A DNA stretch of 64,000 nucleotides, from assembly GCF_002215035.1 (NCBI RefSeq), contig NZ_NKFP01000004.1:621726-685725 (forward strand), read 5' to 3'. The DNA is from Leptolyngbya ohadii IS1 (lineage in GTDB: Bacteria > Cyanobacteriota > Cyanobacteriia > Elainellales > Elainellaceae). Below the pieces are notes generated by a model. That model was not told the origin of the DNA. It was given only the letters and a program-made list of their open reading frames with translations, and did not search any database. Position numbers and translations under genes: made by a program. Below, piece after piece: positions 62,062 to 64,000 of this stretch (its first letter is position 1; each line of letters starts with the position of its first letter).

Positions 62062-62505
62062 ATGAAGCCATCTTTTCCAAAACTAAAGCAAATCAACTTC
62101 AAGCAAATCAACTTCAAGCAATTAAACCTGAAGCAAAACCTCAAGCCCTACCTGCCGCGAAACCCCGTACTGCGAGATCTGATCGTTTGCCTGATAATCT
62201 GGCTGGGTTTGGAGCTGGTTTGTACTGCGATCGCCAGTGCGCTCAACGTTTCTCCGGTTGAAATTAGGCCGCAGCAGTTGCTTGCCCTCAGCGTTCTTTT
62301 AGGAATTGGCGGAGCCTGTTTTATGGCAGCTAGTACCCAAATGACCCTCGCCCGTACTGTTCCTGGCATTTCCCGGAAACGGAAGCGCATCCTGGGGCTA
62401 ATGTCGCAGGTGTTGAGCTGGTTGGGGTTGGTGGGTATTGGCTTTCCCCTGCTCAGCCTGAGTTTTTGGCTGGCGCTCTGGGTTATGTCTCCGCTTCGAG
62501 CTTAG
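62062..62505 (+). CDS. Three-helix membrane protein of unknown function
   Basis: 147 residues. The first 30 are a basic tandem repeat (LKQINFKQINFKQLNLKQ), encoded by a near-perfect 15-bp DNA repeat. Hydrophobic helices follow at about 40-60 (DLIVCLIIWLGLELVCTAIA), 72-90 (LLALSVLLGIGGACFMAAS) and 108-140 (LMSQVLSWLGLVGIGFPLLS). I do not recognise it. Confidence 0.6.
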   Translation: MKPSFPKLKQINFKQINFKQLNLKQNLKPYLPRNPVLRDLIVCLIIWLGLELVCTAIASALNVSPVEIRPQQLLALSVLLGIGGACFMAASTQMTLARTVPGISRKRKRILGLMSQVLSWLGLVGIGFPLLSLSFWLALWVMSPLRA

Positions 62506-62652
62506 CTTTTTATTTAAGATCAGCAAGATTACGGCTCCCTCCAGAATTAGGAAACCAGGCGCTTGGAACCGGGGACATTGAGCAATGGATCGATGTACAC
62601 CGGATTCAGGTACACCAAGATCATGGCAGAGGAGATGGCATCAAGACATCCC

Positions 62653-63579
62653 CTAGACTACTGGCAGAACCATTCCTTCACGGGCGAACTTGACCTGCGG
62701 AAATTTTGCCTGGGTTTGTGCCTCAATCCGCTCCAAAATCACGTCGTCGTAGGCAGGATCGTAGTGAAACAGGACAATTTGCTTAACCTGGGCGGCGGTT
62801 GCTGCTTCAATCCCGGCACTCCATAGCGCGACTTGCCGCTGGATCATCTCATCCAGGGAATCATCGATACCGGACGACACACTCACCCCTGAGTCGGTAC
62901 TGGACACATCCAGAATCAGCAATTCCGCGCCCTGTGCTAAATAGCAGAGTTTCTGCCCAACCTGTTCGCCGCTGGGTTCAATATCTGTGGCGTAAACAAT
63001 GGCATGTCCTTTCCAGCTAATGCGATAGCCCAACGCACTGGTCAAACGGTTGAGAAACAGCGGTTCAACTTCAACTTCATCTTCGATCGCAATTTTTTGA
63101 CCAGAGGCGATGTCGTGAAATCGCAGCTCCGATCGCATCATCTGGAGCGGCACGGGGAAATTGGGACGCAGCATTTGATCGTAGAGTCGCTGCTTTATCG
63201 AAGCGCCATTTTGGGCGATCGCGCCATAGATTTCAAAACAGTTGCCTTCCTGGTAGGCAGGCTGAAAAAAGGGAAATCCCTGAATTCGATCCCAGTGGGT
63301 ATGGGTAAAAAATAGATGTGCCTGGGTAGGCATTTCCTGAAGCAGCTGCTTGCCCAACACCCGCAGCCCAGTCCCTCCATCAAAAATCAGCCGTTGCTGA
63401 CCAGCTTGCAGTTCCACACAGGGAGTATTTCCGCCATATTGAACCATGTCGTTGCCGGGAGTTGGCACTTCGCCCCGCACCCCCCAAAAGCGGACCGTCA
63501 ATCCATCGGCACTGCTGAACGGTTGCTCGCTGGAAAGCGGTAGTGACGTGCGACGAGCAGACGGATCAACGACTGACAT
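62653..63579 (-). CDS. MBL-fold metallo-hydrolase
   Basis: 308 residues. Beta-lactamase fold of the PhnP/RNase Z-like group: LTVRFWGVRGEVPTPGNDMV, QYGGNTPCVELQAG, metal motif H93-T-H95-W-D97-R98, then GHAIVYATDIEP with the bridging Asp and QIVLFHYDPAYDD with the last His. The standard motif is H-x-H-x-D-H; here Arg stands in the last place, so the second metal site may be altered. The substrate is unknown. The ATG at 63579. Confidence 0.85.
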   Translation of the reverse strand: MSVVDPSARRTSLPLSSEQPFSSADGLTVRFWGVRGEVPTPGNDMVQYGGNTPCVELQAGQQRLIFDGGTGLRVLGKQLLQEMPTQAHLFFTHTHWDRIQGFPFFQPAYQEGNCFEIYGAIAQNGASIKQRLYDQMLRPNFPVPLQMMRSELRFHDIASGQKIAIEDEVEVEPLFLNRLTSALGYRISWKGHAIVYATDIEPSGEQVGQKLCYLAQGAELLILDVSSTDSGVSVSSGIDDSLDEMIQRQVALWSAGIEAATAAQVKQIVLFHYDPAYDDVILERIEAQTQAKFPQVKFAREGMVLPVV

Positions 63580-63935
63580 GGAATACTCGGTAATTGCGTG
63601 AGCAGAGTTTCAATCCCAGATCTTCAAATCCCAGACTTGTGCAGCTGGACATTTAGCTGGTAAAGCAAACCGCAATCAAGTGACTGCTTTTCTGAGAGTA
63701 TGCCCCCGATCGCGCTAAATGCCACACTAGCATAGGCAGGCGGCTAAAGTTAGCGTTGGATTAGTTTAATGAATGAGCTAATCCTTTAAGAATAACCTTA
63801 CTGAATCCAAAATGTCTCAGTCGCCCCTCGCTGCCCGCTCTACTCAAGCAGAAACAGTGAAGGGCGACCCGGTTGATGTCAGTTTTTGAACGTTTTTTGA
63901 ACAGCAGCAGGATTTGATAGGCTAACCTACCCAGC
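63580..63935. other. Gap before the last partial gene
   Basis: 356 bp. No gene is visible. It holds the 5' region of the MBL-fold gene and the 3' flank of the partial gene at the edge. I see no clear terminator. Confidence 0.3.
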
Positions 63936-64000
63936 CTACTTCGCCGCCTGAATGCACTTTTCTACGAGCGGCATGACCTGATCTACATCTTTCCAGCCCA
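63936..64000 (-). CDS. C-terminal end of an unidentified gene (partial)
   Basis: Reading in from the right edge on the minus strand, the frame codes for a C-terminus with a helical look (KDVDQVMPLVEKCIQAAK) and stops at TAG (63938-63936). About 20 residues are too few to assign a family. Confidence 0.5.
   Translation of the reverse strand, partial: GWKDVDQVMPLVEKCIQAAK

Overview
The window looks like a chromosome segment of a filamentous, Leptolyngbya-like cyanobacterium. The evidence is the very frequent GCGATCGC (HIP1) octamer, a high-light-inducible protein gene, ferrochelatase with a C-terminal chlorophyll-binding segment, an FtsH3-type protease, COP23, DUF1816 and DUF4346 proteins, and a CbbY-type phosphatase. 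Most of the sequence is ordinary housekeeping DNA of intermediate GC.

The outstanding region is 5356-11429, which reads as a chromosomal integron between ftsH and proA. An IntI-type integrase on the minus strand is followed, in the usual attI position, by an unusual series of roughly 41-bp-phased inverted repeats (TTAGGC...GTCTAA) ending in a GTTAGCT core. Then come three cassettes. The first is an AT-rich 3.2-kb restriction-modification cassette: an XRE regulator, a C5-cytosine methyltransferase and a Cfr10I/NgoMIV-like endonuclease. The second is a DUF433/DUF5615 toxin-antitoxin cassette facing backwards. The third is a ribbon-helix-helix/MazF cassette. The first two end in attC sites with the paired arms and extrahelical bases expected of attC; the third ends in a decayed attC-like element of the same length.

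Region by region: 1-5254 carries CbbY, a GNAT enzyme, a DUF4142 protein and ftsH. 11566-15313 carries proA-folB and an RTX/Ig-like protein gene followed by shuffled, near-identical copies of its own 3' end. 15332-25025 carries acnB, two VOC proteins, a Uma2 nuclease, a high-light-inducible protein with HLR1-like upstream repeats, a conserved membrane protein, a lipase and gatA. 25320-33286 carries a hydrolase, DUF1816, the mrnC-rlmB pair (RlmB with a huge disordered N-terminus), two coupled STAS proteins and radC. 33677-46315 carries pyk, a COP23 protein, a glycosyltransferase with TPRs, thyX, an alkyltransferase-like protein, a CHASE2-PAS-GGDEF cyclase, glgB and a hydroxylase.

46499-51160 holds signalling genes (STAS, a receiver-PP2C phosphatase, a receiver-Hpt protein), a 52-residue membrane protein, a CPXCG protein overlapping a methyltransferase, and a second tyrosine recombinase. 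51334-64000 holds hemH, an acyltransferase, a methyltransferase, an MFS transporter, a GT-C glycosyltransferase and several small cyanobacterial proteins, ending in an MBL-fold hydrolase and the tail of a further gene.

A hairpin-rich dispersed repeat of about 110 bp occurs three times (15810, 31755, 38833). I saw no rRNA, tRNA, CRISPR array or transposase gene.
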